From Catellatospora bangladeshensis (lineage in GTDB: Bacteria > Actinomycetota > Actinomycetes > Mycobacteriales > Micromonosporaceae), in NCBI RefSeq assembly GCF_016862575.1, contig NZ_BONF01000017.1, forward strand, positions 124,001-188,000: a DNA stretch of 64,000 bases, read 5' to 3'. This document shows positions 7,729 through 17,192 of the stretch, in pieces. Both the position numbers and the translations under genes were made by a program. Below the pieces are notes generated by a model that was given only the letters and a program-made list of their open reading frames with translations, searched no databases and was not told where the DNA came from. Each line of letters opens with the position of its first letter. Position 1 is the first letter of the stretch.

Positions 7729-8868
7729 GTGTCTGCCATCCGCCCCTTCCGCATCGACGTCGCGCAGTCCCGCCTCGACGACCTCCGCGACCGCCTGACC
7801 CGCGCCCTGTGGCCGCACGAACTGCCCGGCGTCGGCGCCGCCTACGGCGTGACCAACGACCGGATCCAAACGCTGGCCCGCTACTGGCTCGACGAGTACG
7901 ACTGGCGCGTCACCGAGCAGCGGCTGAACTCCTACGACCAGTTCACGACGGAAATCGACGGCGAGAACATCCACTTCCTGCACGTGCGCTCGCCGCGGCC
8001 GGACGCGACCGCGCTGATCCTCACCCACGGGTGGCCCGGCTCCGTGCTGGAGTACCTCGACCTCATCGCACCGCTGACCGACCCGGCCGACCTCGAGGCA
8101 CCGGCGTACCACCTGGTCATCCCGTCGCTGCCCGGCTTCGGTTTCTCCGGTCCCACGCGCACGCCCGGCTGGAACCGGCACCGGACCGCACGCGCCTGGG
8201 CCGAACTGATGAGCAGGCTGGGCTACGACCGCTACGGCGCGGTCGGCAACGACGCCGGCTCGATGATCGCGCCGCTGCTGGGGCAGGTCGCACCAGACAA
8301 CGTCATCGGTGTGCACGTCACGCAGATCTTCTCCTTCCCCTCCGGCGACGCCGCCGAGTTCGACGGACTCGATGCCGCCGACCTCGCGGCACTGGCCAAG
8401 CTGCAGTGGTTCTACGAGAACATGTTCGCCTTCAACACCCTGCACAGCCAGCAGCCGCAGACGATCGCCTTCGCGCTGGCCGACTCCCCCGTGGGCCTGC
8501 TGGCCTGGAACGGGCAGCTGTTCGGAGAAGGCCTCGACCCGGAGTTCGTGATCGCCAACGTCGCCCTCTACTGGCTGACCGGCACGTCCGGCTCGTCGAT
8601 TCGGTTCTACTACGAAGACGCACACCACACCCCCGAGTCCACGGGGCCGACGACCGCGCCACTGGGTCTGGCGATGTTCGCCGGAGACTTCCAGTCGATC
8701 CGACGGTTCGCCGACCGCGACCACGCCAACATCGTCAGCTGGCACTCCTACGACACCGGCCGGCCCACCGGCTCGCCACGCGACGCCGCCGGGCACTACG
8801 CCGCGCACGAATCGCCCGAGGTCCTCGCCGGCGACATCCGCCGGTTCTTCGCCACCGTGATCGGCTGA
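7729..8868 (+). CDS. Epoxide hydrolase (EHN plus α/β-hydrolase fold)
   Basis: 379 residues. The N-terminal epoxide hydrolase domain (about 4-105, starting IRPFRIDVAQSRLDDLRDRL) precedes an α/β-hydrolase core with the oxyanion motif HGWPGS (about residue 100) and nucleophile elbow GNDAGS, whose Asp attacks the epoxide. The late GHYAAHESPE supplies the catalytic His; two lid Tyr are likely in RFYYEDAH. Family enzymes hydrate epoxides to diols in the cytoplasm. GTG start at 7729 follows GAGGAGA by 6 nt. Confidence 0.92.
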   Translation: MSAIRPFRIDVAQSRLDDLRDRLTRALWPHELPGVGAAYGVTNDRIQTLARYWLDEYDWRVTEQRLNSYDQFTTEIDGENIHFLHVRSPRPDATALILTHGWPGSVLEYLDLIAPLTDPADLEAPAYHLVIPSLPGFGFSGPTRTPGWNRHRTARAWAELMSRLGYDRYGAVGNDAGSMIAPLLGQVAPDNVIGVHVTQIFSFPSGDAAEFDGLDAADLAALAKLQWFYENMFAFNTLHSQQPQTIAFALADSPVGLLAWNGQLFGEGLDPEFVIANVALYWLTGTSGSSIRFYYEDAHHTPESTGPTTAPLGLAMFAGDFQSIRRFADRDHANIVSWHSYDTGRPTGSPRDAAGHYAAHESPEVLAGDIRRFFATVIG

Positions 8869-8897
8869 CCGACCCCACACCGTCCCCACGGAGCACC

Positions 8898-8932
8898 AGC
8901 GGTCCGGGTCGCCGACGTCGACCCGGACCGCT
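8898..8932 (+). terminator. Hairpin terminator after epoxide hydrolase
   Basis: Perfect 14-bp arms AGCGGTCCGGGTCG and its complement (8898-8911, 8919-8932), 7-nt loop, 30 bp past the stop. Confidence 0.7.
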
Positions 8933-9093
8933 GGGCTGTCACCGGGGTTGCCCGGTGCCGGCCCACTTTCCACCGTCGGGCTGCAGACTGCATCGAAGTC
9001 GAGCTCCGCTCCGGGTCGTGGCACGGCCAGCGCGGCAACTGCCCGCCCTGTTCGAGGCGCTGCGGCTGCACGCACGGTGCAGCATGACGACAA

Positions 9094-9141
9094 GGCTCAC
9101 GGTGGCCGCCCCCGCTGTGCGGGTGGTGGCCGCCGTGAGCC
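9094..9141 (-). terminator. Hairpin terminator of the minus-strand secreted protein gene
   Basis: Arms GGCTCACGGTGGCC (9094-9107) and GGCCGCCGTGAGCC (9128-9141) pair with one G-U, about 20 bp past the stop at 9164. Confidence 0.6.
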
Positions 9142-9163
9142 GGTGATCAGCTCGCTGTCGGGG

Positions 9164-10708
9164 TCACGGCAGCGACGGCGGGTTGCCGACCTGGTACTTG
9201 CGGTCGACGAAGTACGTCATCCAGGACTTCTCCGGGTGCTCGAGGTAACGGTAGGAGGTGGTGCCCGGCGACGGGACGAGCGTGAGCCGCTCTCCGGGGT
9301 AGTTCGGGTCGGACACGAAGATCTTCAGGTCCTCCTTGAACGCTCCGAGGTCGCCGCGGTAGCGGCCCATGTCGTACCCGATGGCGACGACCTGGTGGTG
9401 CGGCGCCACTCCCCCGTTGCCGGCGGCGAACAGGCCCAACGGGGCGGGCCGGCCGGTGTCGACGAGCCAGCGCAGCTCCTGCAGCCGTCCGCCGTCGTAG
9501 TCCTGCAGGCCCCAGTTGAAGAACTCCTGGGTCCGCCAGCCGAACGGGTTCACCAGCAGCTCGGCCCACTTGTCGGCGTTGTCGACGATCGAGTTGACCT
9601 GCCGGTTGTAGATGTAGCTCTGCAGGGTGGAGCCGTTGGGCGGCAGGGTGTTCTGCTGCGGGATCCGCATCGACCGGAAGTAGTAGTCGAGGCTGGCGTA
9701 TGACATCCCGCCGCACAGGCCGCCGAACTTGACGCCGGAGATCGGCTCGGACACGAACGTGTTGACGAACTTGAACCCGTGCACGGCGGGCTGGAAGGCG
9801 GTGTTGCGACGGCCCAGCGGACGCTGGAACGTGCGGCCGTCGGTGTGCTGCTGGTAGATGAAGCTGGGGCCGACGGCGACCGCGGCCGTGGCCGGGTTGC
9901 TGTCGAGCAGCTCCCAGCCCGCGCCGGTGTGGCGGAACACCGATCCGGTGTGGTGGCGCTGGACGAGGGTCCCGCCGTGGGCGGCGATCGCGGCGGTTGC
10001 GGGGTTGCCGTCGAGCCAGGCCCAGCTGGTGGGTGTGCGCTTGTAGATCGCGCCGGTGCGGTGCATCTGGTAGAGGTCCTGGCCGTCGGCGACGATGTCG
10101 ACGCTGGCGGGGTTGGTGTCGATCAGCTGCCAGCCGGCGCCGACGAGCTTGAAGATGGATCCGGTGTCGTGGATCTGGTACAGGTTGCCGCCGGCGGCTG
10201 CGATCTTGCGGGTGGCGGGGTTGGCGTCCAGCAGCTGCCATCCAGAACCGGTGTACCGGAAGATCGAGCCGTTGTAGTGCCGCTGGTAGAGCAGGTTGCC
10301 GTCGGCGACGATGTCGGCGGTGGCCGGGTTGGCGTCCAGCTGCTGCCAGCCGGTGATCGGCACGCCCAGGTACTTCCAGATCCGGCCGTCGCCGTGGCGC
10401 TGGTAGATGTTGGCGCCCGATGCGGCGATCTGGACGGTCCGCGGGTTGTTGTCGAGGATCTGCCAGGTAGGCGGGGCACCGGTGTAGAGGTGGATCTCGT
10501 TGCGGTGGTTGCGGCGGACCAGCCCGATGTCGGCGGCCGCGACGTTGTAGGAACCGGTGCTGTCGATGAGTTCCCAGGTGCCGGTGACGGCGTGGGCGGG
10601 CTGCGCGGGACCGGTGAAGACGATTGCCGCGCCAGCGGTCAGTGCCAGGACCGCCAGCCGCAGCACGGTGACGGCCGTACGCGGTCGGCTTGGCGTGAGG
10701 GTGGACAT
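9164..10708 (-). CDS. Secreted tectonin-like repeat protein with C-terminal papain/C39-like peptidase domain
   Basis: 514 residues. Signal peptide 1-40 (cleavage after QPAHA). Residues about 44-300 hold seven repeats of some 37 residues built on W-x-LLDANPAT-x-x-IAADG-x-LYQ-x-H-x-TGSI, the pattern of tectonin/PLL-type β-propeller lectins. The C-terminal 310-514 contains GGLCGGMSYASLDYYF (Cys332 at the start of a helix), APHHQVVAIGYD (His437/438) and SDPNYPGE (Asp467/Asn469), in the order Cys-His-Asn of papain-like and C39-like peptidases. Start ATG 10708 has GGAAGGGGAG upstream. Peptidase activity is inferred from motifs only. Confidence 0.75.
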   Translation of the reverse strand: MSTLTPSRPRTAVTVLRLAVLALTAGAAIVFTGPAQPAHAVTGTWELIDSTGSYNVAAADIGLVRRNHRNEIHLYTGAPPTWQILDNNPRTVQIAASGANIYQRHGDGRIWKYLGVPITGWQQLDANPATADIVADGNLLYQRHYNGSIFRYTGSGWQLLDANPATRKIAAAGGNLYQIHDTGSIFKLVGAGWQLIDTNPASVDIVADGQDLYQMHRTGAIYKRTPTSWAWLDGNPATAAIAAHGGTLVQRHHTGSVFRHTGAGWELLDSNPATAAVAVGPSFIYQQHTDGRTFQRPLGRRNTAFQPAVHGFKFVNTFVSEPISGVKFGGLCGGMSYASLDYYFRSMRIPQQNTLPPNGSTLQSYIYNRQVNSIVDNADKWAELLVNPFGWRTQEFFNWGLQDYDGGRLQELRWLVDTGRPAPLGLFAAGNGGVAPHHQVVAIGYDMGRYRGDLGAFKEDLKIFVSDPNYPGERLTLVPSPGTTSYRYLEHPEKSWMTYFVDRKYQVGNPPSLP

Positions 10709-10897
10709 GAGGGCTCCCCTTCCAGGAGTTCGCCGGGATGCCGGGCTGCCGTGTTCTGGCAGCTCCAGCCCGTTCAGGATCCGTTGCGGGAGGGGCGCGG
10801 CGCATCGTGGCGAACCATGAGACGGGGTCATGCGAATCCATGACTTTGCCCGTCCGGACGGTGTCTCGCACACGAACCGTGACGGAAGAATCGCGGT
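10709..10897. promoter_or_regulatory. Divergent promoter region
   Basis: 189 bp between the secreted repeat/peptidase gene and the sensor kinase. The response regulator encoded next to the kinase is a candidate regulator, but I see no clear palindrome. Confidence 0.3.
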
Positions 10898-12664
10898 GTG
10901 GTGGCACGCACGAGTAGCGGGCCGTCGGGTCCGCTGCTGTCCGCCCACTCGTCGATCGTCGCCGTGCTCACCGCGGTCAACCTGTGGCTCGGCCTGCGCT
11001 ACAGCGGCCTGCCGGGCCTGGCAGTCGCATCCGAGACCGGCGTCGGCGTCTGCTTCGCCGGGCTCGGGCTGCTCGCGTGGTGTCTGCGGCCGCGCAGCCG
11101 GACCGGTCCGTGGCTGCTGGCGCTGGGCGTGGCGGTCCTGCTCACCAACCCGTACGACTTCCGCCTGCCCGCCGACCTGCCGGGCAAGGGCCTGATCACC
11201 TCGGTCGGCGGACTGACCGTGTGGCTGCAGTACGCGATCGCGGGTCATGTCCTGCTCGGCTACCCGTCCGGCCGCCTGAACGGGCGGCTGGAGCGGATCC
11301 TGGTCAGGGCGGCGTTCACCCTGGCGCTGGCCGGCGGTGTCGTGCTGCTGCTGACGCTGACCTCCGATCCGGCGACCTGCGCGCAGTGGTGCATGCACAG
11401 CCCCGTGCAGCTGGTCGCCGACCGGCAGCTGTACGTGTCGATCCGCGCGGCCGTGCTGGCGGGCTGGCTGGTCCTGGCGGTCGTGACGCTGATCGTCCTG
11501 GCCAGGAGGCTGGCCCGGTCCTCGCGACGGCAGCGGCGCGTGTTCGGGTTCGTCGCGGCCGCGCTGGGCCTGTCGGTGGTCCTGTTCGCGGCGTTCACGG
11601 CGACCGTCGCCGCCGGCGGAGCGGGCACGGCCACGGCCGCGATCCTCCAGTACGGCCACCACTGGGCCGGTGTGGCCGCGCTGCCGGTCCCGTTCTTCGC
11701 CGGGCTGATGCGTGAACGCCTCGCCTTCGCCTCGGTCGGCACGCTCGTGGCACGGCTGGAACACGTGTCGGCCGCTTCCGTCGAGACCGCCCTGGGCCAG
11801 ACCCTGCGCGATCCGCACCTGCGGGTCGCGTTCCCCGCCTCCGGCGGCTGGGTCGACGTGTCCGGCCGCCCCTACCGCCCACCCGACGACGGCTCCCAGA
11901 CCCTCACCCGCCTGGGCGAACCGCCGATCGCCGTGCTCGTGCACGACCCCGCCCTGGCCGAGGAGACACACCTGCTGCAGGCCGCCGGCGCCGCCGCCCG
12001 CCTCGCCCTGGACAACGCCCGCCTGCACGCCGAGCTACGAGCACGGCTGGCCGAGGTCCGGGCCTCCCGGCAGCGCATCGCCGCCGCCACCGACGCCGAA
12101 CGGCAGCGGCTCGAACGTGACCTGCACGACGGCGCGCAGCAACGCTTCCTCGGCGTCGGCATGGGACTGAGCGTGCTGCGCAACCGGACGGCCGACCATC
12201 CCGACCGTGAGCTGATCGACGAACTGAGCCGCGAGCTGCGGGCCGCGATCGGCGACCTGCGCGACGTGGCAAACGGCATCCGGCCGGCCGTGCTGACCGA
12301 CCAGGGGCTGGCCTCGGCACTGGCCGACCTCGCCCGGCGGTCGCCGGCGCCGGTGACGCTGGACGTGCGCGTCCCCGACCGGCTCGACGCGATCGTCGAA
12401 GCCACGGCCTACTACCTCGTCAGCGAGGCCCTGCAGAACGTGGCCAAGCACGCCGGTGCCGCCACCACCCGCGTCCGGGCGGTCGTCCAGGCCGGGCACC
12501 TGGTCATCGAGGTCGGCGACGATGGGCCCGGCGGGGCGTCGCCGCAGCGGGGCAGCGGCCTGCGCGGACTGGCCGACCGGGTCGACGCGGTCGGCGGGCG
12601 GCTGCACCTGGACTCGCCGCCCGGCGGCGGCACGACACTACGAGCGGAGCTGCCATGCGCGTGA
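10898..12664 (+). CDS. Sensor histidine kinase (NarL/DesK class)
   Basis: 588 residues. The N-terminal half (to about 275) has several membrane helices; a cytoplasmic linker leads to a HisKA_3 dimerisation domain with the phosphoacceptor His410 in RLERDLHDGAQQRF, and a HATPase domain with N box EALQNVAKHA and G1 box VGDDGPGG. It autophosphorylates and passes phosphate to the adjacent regulator, whose ATG overlaps its last 10 nt. Signal unknown; the divergent secreted gene is a possible target. GTG start at 10898, just before the first hydrophobic segment. Confidence 0.9.
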   Translation: MVARTSSGPSGPLLSAHSSIVAVLTAVNLWLGLRYSGLPGLAVASETGVGVCFAGLGLLAWCLRPRSRTGPWLLALGVAVLLTNPYDFRLPADLPGKGLITSVGGLTVWLQYAIAGHVLLGYPSGRLNGRLERILVRAAFTLALAGGVVLLLTLTSDPATCAQWCMHSPVQLVADRQLYVSIRAAVLAGWLVLAVVTLIVLARRLARSSRRQRRVFGFVAAALGLSVVLFAAFTATVAAGGAGTATAAILQYGHHWAGVAALPVPFFAGLMRERLAFASVGTLVARLEHVSAASVETALGQTLRDPHLRVAFPASGGWVDVSGRPYRPPDDGSQTLTRLGEPPIAVLVHDPALAEETHLLQAAGAAARLALDNARLHAELRARLAEVRASRQRIAAATDAERQRLERDLHDGAQQRFLGVGMGLSVLRNRTADHPDRELIDELSRELRAAIGDLRDVANGIRPAVLTDQGLASALADLARRSPAPVTLDVRVPDRLDAIVEATAYYLVSEALQNVAKHAGAATTRVRAVVQAGHLVIEVGDDGPGGASPQRGSGLRGLADRVDAVGGRLHLDSPPGGGTTLRAELPCA

Positions 12665-13302
12665 CCGTCGTCGACGACTCCGTCATCGTCCGTGAAGGCC
12701 TGCGGCGGCTGCTGGAATCCGAAGGCCACCACGTCGTCGACACCCTCGCGCACCCGGGCACCGTCGCCGCCGCGGTCGCCGAACGGACCCCCGACGCGGT
12801 CGTGCTCGACATCCGGATGCCGCCCACGTTCACCGACGAGGGCCTGCACACCGCCGCGGCGCTGCGCCGGGAGCACCCGGGCCTGGCCGTGCTCGTGTTG
12901 TCGCAACACGCAGTGCCCGAATACGCCACCCGGCTGCTCGACGGCGGCGCCCGCGCGACCGGATACCTGCTTAAAGACCGGATCCTGGAGCCTTGGCAAC
13001 TCAGCCAGACCCTGGCACGGCTGGCCGAGGGCGGCTGTGTCGTCGACCCCGACGTCGTCGGCGACCTGCTGGCCACCAGGCGCAACACCGACCGGCTCAG
13101 CTGCCTGACCGAACGCGAACACGACGTGCTGCGGCTGATGGCCGAAGGCCTGTCGGACAAGGGCATCGCCCAGCGGCTGTTCGTGTCGGCCAACACCGTC
13201 GGCACCCACGTCCAGCGCATCTTCCGCAAGCTGGACCTGCCCGACGGCGTCGAGGACAACCGGCGGGTGCTGGCCGTGCTCGCACTGCTGCAGGCGCGGT
13301 GA
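12655..13302 (+). CDS. LuxR/NarL-family response regulator
   Basis: 215 residues. Receiver domain 1-120 with acidic pocket VDD (6-8), phosphoacceptor Asp52 in VVLDIRMP and a Lys in LLKDR. The C-terminal LuxR-type HTH (about 145-205: LTEREHDVLRLMAEGLSDKG, then FVSANTVGTHVQRIFRKL) binds DNA. It overlaps the kinase gene by 10 nt, so the pair is translationally coupled. Confidence 0.92.
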   Translation: MRVTVVDDSVIVREGLRRLLESEGHHVVDTLAHPGTVAAAVAERTPDAVVLDIRMPPTFTDEGLHTAAALRREHPGLAVLVLSQHAVPEYATRLLDGGARATGYLLKDRILEPWQLSQTLARLAEGGCVVDPDVVGDLLATRRNTDRLSCLTEREHDVLRLMAEGLSDKGIAQRLFVSANTVGTHVQRIFRKLDLPDGVEDNRRVLAVLALLQAR

Positions 13303-13386
13303 CACGCACGTCGCGGGTGCCGTACCGCCGGGTATGAGCAAGCAGCGGCGGGCCGGGCCCGCGGCTCCTCACGACCGCGAGCGCGG

Positions 13387-13601
13387 TCAGGTGGTCTTGA
13401 ACAGGGCGATCACGGTGACTCCGTCGACGGTCGAGACGCGAACTGGTAGCACAGGCCCTTGGTCTTGGGGGTCTGCGGGTTGTAGACGTACTGCCCGCCG
13501 GTGCTGTCGTAGCGCAGGCTGGTGTTGCCGGTCGCGGTGACCTCGACCGGGTCGAGCGGGGCGTTGGGGTCGCAGTTGTACGAGCGACCTGACCCGGCCA
13601 T
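13387..13601 (-). pseudogene. Frameshifted C-terminal fragment of a PxKF-domain surface protein
   Basis: Frame 1 (down to 13410) encodes [20 protein letters not shown] then KGLCYQF. This matches the end of PxKF-type domains of actinobacterial secreted proteins, usually LrYD...GQyvYnWKT...G.CY. After CYQF the frame is lost. A -1 shift restores the expected ending [17 protein letters not shown] and stop at 13387. One base is therefore missing near 13432. No N-terminal part survives. The rest of 13303-13842 has no supported gene. Confidence 0.55.
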
Positions 13602-13842
13602 TCATCCAGCAGCACTGCGACCCCGGACACGGAGAAACCCGACCCAAGCCGGGCCATCAGCATGCCCGCCACCAGCAGGAATCGACAGACATCATCGCAC
13701 ATCCGAATGCACGACAAGATCTACTACTCGTGAAAGACCGAGGCTAGTCGATGGTGCCGTCGGCTGGGATGAGCGTGATGGTAGTAATTGAAGCTCGCCC
13801 GTGCGAGTTCTCTCACGGTCTGGCAACGTGGGCAGCACCAGA

Positions 13843-16062
13843 TCAGAACGGCCACGCGTTCATGGGCCGACGATCCGGCCTGCCGCCGGCGGTGACCGCC
13901 TGCAATTCGCTGAGAACCTCCGTTTCGTACGGTCGAAGTCGCATCTGGCGTGCAATGGTGAGCGCTTCGCGGTACCAGTGTTCGGCTTCAGGTCTGCGGC
14001 CGAGTTCCAGCAGCAGCCGGGCGAGGGTCAGCGCGAACCAGGCGATGCTGCGCAGGTTCCCGGTCTGGCGCTGTGCCTGAATCGACTCCAGCAGGACGTG
14101 CTCGGCTTCGTCATGGCGTTCGAGGGCCGCGTATGCCCCGGCTAGGTAGTACCCGAGCCAGTGCCACCGTTCCCCGGTGGCCTGCCGGTACAGGCCGTCC
14201 GCCAGGTTGTAGCACTCCAGCGCCTGCTGCGGCGAGCCGGTGTCGAAGTATGCCGCGCCGAGGTGGGTGTGCACCCACGCGTGGGTGTGCAGATCCTCGA
14301 TACCGTCGAGGTGCTGGCATGCCTGCTGGAGGACCTGCATGGCCTGTTCGGTGTCGCCCTGGTGCCGGTACACCTCGCCGAGGTGGGTGAGCGCCCCGAC
14401 GAGCAGGGGTTGCGGCCCGGCCGGGGCCAGCAGCTCACAGGCCTCGCGCAGGCTTGCCGCGGTCTGGTCGGGCCGGCCCATCTCGTTGAGGATCGAGGAT
14501 AGCTCCACCAGTGCCTGTGCGATGGCCTGGGGCCTGCCGAGTCGGCGCGCCGCCGCCACCGCCGTGCGGCAGAGCTGTTCGCCCTGCTCCCAGAGCCCTC
14601 GGTAGCGGAAGAGGTCACGGATGGCGGTGGTCGTGTCGCACACGATCTCCCATTGGCCGGCGTTGAAGGCGTCGGTTACGGCACCGAGCAGGCCGAGCCG
14701 CTCGGCGTCGAACCACTGCAGTGCGCCGGGGTCGGGCTGCTCGCCGTCGGCGGCCAGGGATAGCCAGTGACTGGCCGACTGCAGATGCCACTGGGCGACG
14801 CGGGATTGCGCCGCGGCCAGGTGGGTGGCGTCTTCCTGTGCCTCGGCGCGCTCTCGTGCGAACAGCCGCAGCAGGTCGTGCATGCCGTACCGGTCGCCGC
14901 CGCGGCCTTCGACGAGCTGGGCTTCCGTGAGCCGATCCAGGTCGGCGGCAGCCTCGTCGAGGGGTTTGGCGGTGAGGGCGGCCACCGTGGCGGCCGAGAA
15001 GTCGAGCCCGTGCAGCAGGCCCAGCAGGCGGAAGGTGTGTGCCACCGACGGATGCTGCGGGGCGTAGCTGACCGCGAAGCTGGCTCGTACCTCCAGGTCT
15101 CCGACCCGGAGTTCGCCGAGGCGGCGATGCTGGTCCTCCAGACGGCGCAGCAGGTCGGTGACGGTCCAGTCGGTGCGCTCCCGCAGCCGGGACGCGGCGA
15201 TGCGCAGCGCGAGCGGCAGGTTGCCGCAGGCCACGGCCAGACGGTCGACGTCTTGCGGCGAGGCGTCGGGCAGGGCGCTGGTGGCCGGGCGCAGCATCGC
15301 CGCAGCATCCGCGGGCGGCAAGGGGTTGAGGCGGATGAGATGGGCGCCGGCGAGCGCTGCCAGCGGTGCCCTGCTGGTGACGATCACGGTGCATCGTGTC
15401 TCCGCGGGGAGCAGGGGGCGGACCTGCACGGCGTCGGATGCGTTGTCCAGGAGCAGCAGCACGTGCTTGCGGTGCAGCGAGGTCCGCAGCAGGGTGGATG
15501 CGTCTTCGAGATGGCTGGGCCGCTCGGATACGCCCATGGCGACGAGGAACCCCACGATGATCTCGATGGGTGAGCGGGCTTGGGGGTCGGCGCCGCGGAG
15601 GTCGGCGTAGAGCGATCCGTCGGGGTGCCGGGCTGAGATCAGGTGGCCGAGGCGGACGGCCAGTGTCGACTTGCCCACTCCTGGAGGTCCGAAGATGTGC
15701 AGGACGAGCGGTCCCTGGCTGCGGGTGCGGCGGTGGTGCCGGATCAGGCGCTGGAGTTCCTTGAGCTCGGCACGGCGGCCGGCGAAGTCGGCGATGTCGG
15801 GCGGCAGTTGAGCCGCGACCGGCGCTGCCGCCTGCAGGGTGCCGCCGGGCCCGGCGGTGCGGGCCCGGTTGGAGTGCCACTCGGCCAGCGCGGCCGCCAC
15901 GGCCGCGAGCGCGAGCACGGCCACAGCGGGCCAGGCGAGAGCTTCGTGGCCGGCGAGCCATCCTGGCAGGGTGCCTCCGGTCGCGACGTTGGTGGCGATG
16001 CCGATGGCGACTGTCAGCAGTACGCCGATGATCGCGAGGATGACACCTGAGCGGGACCGCAT
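13843..16062 (-). CDS. Membrane-anchored STAND NTPase (NB-ARC plus TPR)
   Basis: 739 residues. Two N-terminal membrane helices (about 7-27 and 42-62) place the rest in the cytoplasm. NB-ARC domain about 90-420: Walker A GPPGVGKST (125-133), Walker B HVLLLLDNAS, sensor VIVTSR, GNLPLAL motif, and an MHD-like YGMHDLLRLFARE. The C-terminal third (about 480-720) is helical TPR repeats. Such STAND proteins are signal-responsive switches. Unlike AfsR-type regulators it has no DNA-binding domain. It starts 1 nt after the GT4 gene ends, so they form an operon. Possible roles are regulation or a defence-type sensor; no effector domain is visible. Confidence 0.85.
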   Translation of the reverse strand: MRSRSGVILAIIGVLLTVAIGIATNVATGGTLPGWLAGHEALAWPAVAVLALAAVAAALAEWHSNRARTAGPGGTLQAAAPVAAQLPPDIADFAGRRAELKELQRLIRHHRRTRSQGPLVLHIFGPPGVGKSTLAVRLGHLISARHPDGSLYADLRGADPQARSPIEIIVGFLVAMGVSERPSHLEDASTLLRTSLHRKHVLLLLDNASDAVQVRPLLPAETRCTVIVTSRAPLAALAGAHLIRLNPLPPADAAAMLRPATSALPDASPQDVDRLAVACGNLPLALRIAASRLRERTDWTVTDLLRRLEDQHRRLGELRVGDLEVRASFAVSYAPQHPSVAHTFRLLGLLHGLDFSAATVAALTAKPLDEAAADLDRLTEAQLVEGRGGDRYGMHDLLRLFARERAEAQEDATHLAAAQSRVAQWHLQSASHWLSLAADGEQPDPGALQWFDAERLGLLGAVTDAFNAGQWEIVCDTTTAIRDLFRYRGLWEQGEQLCRTAVAAARRLGRPQAIAQALVELSSILNEMGRPDQTAASLREACELLAPAGPQPLLVGALTHLGEVYRHQGDTEQAMQVLQQACQHLDGIEDLHTHAWVHTHLGAAYFDTGSPQQALECYNLADGLYRQATGERWHWLGYYLAGAYAALERHDEAEHVLLESIQAQRQTGNLRSIAWFALTLARLLLELGRRPEAEHWYREALTIARQMRLRPYETEVLSELQAVTAGGRPDRRPMNAWPF

Positions 16063-16063
16063 T

Positions 16064-17107
16064 TCACCGTCCCTGGGCTGCGCTGCTGATGCGCGCGGTG
16101 GTTCCGGCGTGGCCTCGGGTGCGGGGATCGTGCAGGTCGGCTACGACGGCTTGGGCGACCGATCGGTGTTGTGCCAGCGCGGCAGTGGCTGCCCGGCGGC
16201 CGGCGGCTGCGGCGTCGTGTGAACGGCGCGTATCGGTGAGCAGGGCGTGCAGCTTCTGGGCGGTCTCGGCGGGCGATCCGGGGTCGGTGACGCCGCAGAT
16301 CCGGGCCAGGTCGGGGTCGTCCCATGCCCAGCGCAGCGTGGGCCCGAACAGCACCGGAACGCCGGCGAGCATGAGTTCCGCTGCGCTGTAGCAGAACGAC
16401 TCGCTGAGGCCCGTGCACAGCCCCACCGCTGTCTGGTGAAGGTAGTCGGCGAAGCCGTCCTCGGGCACGCTGCCCACGGTCGTCAGCGCGACGCCGAGGC
16501 GCTGGGCGAATGCAAGCAGGCTGGCTGAGGCGTAGCTTGTCTCCACGCGGAGCGCGAGCCCGCTGAGTGCAACCGCGGCGAGCTGGCAGTAGACGTTCTT
16601 GTGGCGGTAGTAGGGGTCGGCGTCGTCGAGTGTCATCGGCAGCCAGCATCGTGGTGGCTGCGGCGCGGGCGGGCCGACGACCCGGCGCGGGCGTTGCGGC
16701 GCGGGCGGCGGGCAGTGCGGGAGCCATACCACTCTGGCCGGTCCGGACATCTTCTGCAGGACCTGCGCGGTCTGCCGGTCGGCGGCGAGGATCAGGCCCA
16801 CCGTGGGGTCGGCCAGCACCTCGAGGGTGCCGTCGATCTCGGCGCTGAGGTCCATCTGCAGCAGCGGGCTGTGCAGTAGTACCGCTACGTCTCGCGGTGG
16901 CCGAGGGGGCCATGCGGCGAGCAGGGCACGTCCGTCGTCACCGATGTGTCCTTCGAAGACGACGAGGTCATCGTGCTCGGGCACGGGAACGGTGTCCTCG
17001 CCCAGGTCGAGGATCCGGATGTGGCCGTCTGCAGCATGAGCCAGACCGCGGGCGTATGTAGCCGGGCCGGAATGGGGTCGTCGCCGACGCACCAGTAGGT
17101 AGATCAT
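16064..17107 (-). CDS. GT4-type glycosyltransferase
   Basis: 347 residues. The C-terminal half has the group 1 glycosyltransferase features: a nucleotide-sugar-binding stretch GLCTGLSESFCYSAAELMLA (E-x7-E type: Glu in LSESF and Glu in SAAEL) followed by GVPVLFGPT. The N-terminus MIYLLVRRRRPHSGPATYAR is the expected GT-B first strand with a Gly loop. ATG 17107 has GGAG 7 nt upstream; a 36-codon upstream extension overlaps the divergent GT2 gene and is unlikely. Cytoplasmic; acceptor unknown. Forms an operon with the STAND NTPase. Confidence 0.75.
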   Translation of the reverse strand: MIYLLVRRRRPHSGPATYARGLAHAADGHIRILDLGEDTVPVPEHDDLVVFEGHIGDDGRALLAAWPPRPPRDVAVLLHSPLLQMDLSAEIDGTLEVLADPTVGLILAADRQTAQVLQKMSGPARVVWLPHCPPPAPQRPRRVVGPPAPQPPRCWLPMTLDDADPYYRHKNVYCQLAAVALSGLALRVETSYASASLLAFAQRLGVALTTVGSVPEDGFADYLHQTAVGLCTGLSESFCYSAAELMLAGVPVLFGPTLRWAWDDPDLARICGVTDPGSPAETAQKLHALLTDTRRSHDAAAAGRRAATAALAQHRSVAQAVVADLHDPRTRGHAGTTARISSAAQGR

Positions 17108-17192
17108 CTCGCTCCGTGATCTGGCCGCTTCGTCTCGCCCGCGCAGTGGGAACAGCCGCTGCGGGCGGACGCATCCAAGACAATATCGTGGC

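Noticed and set aside
10709-12028. Long minus-strand open frame continuing from the secreted repeat/peptidase gene
   Set aside because: It lies over the histidine kinase, has no signal peptide at its start, and low-complexity composition; the real start is 10708.
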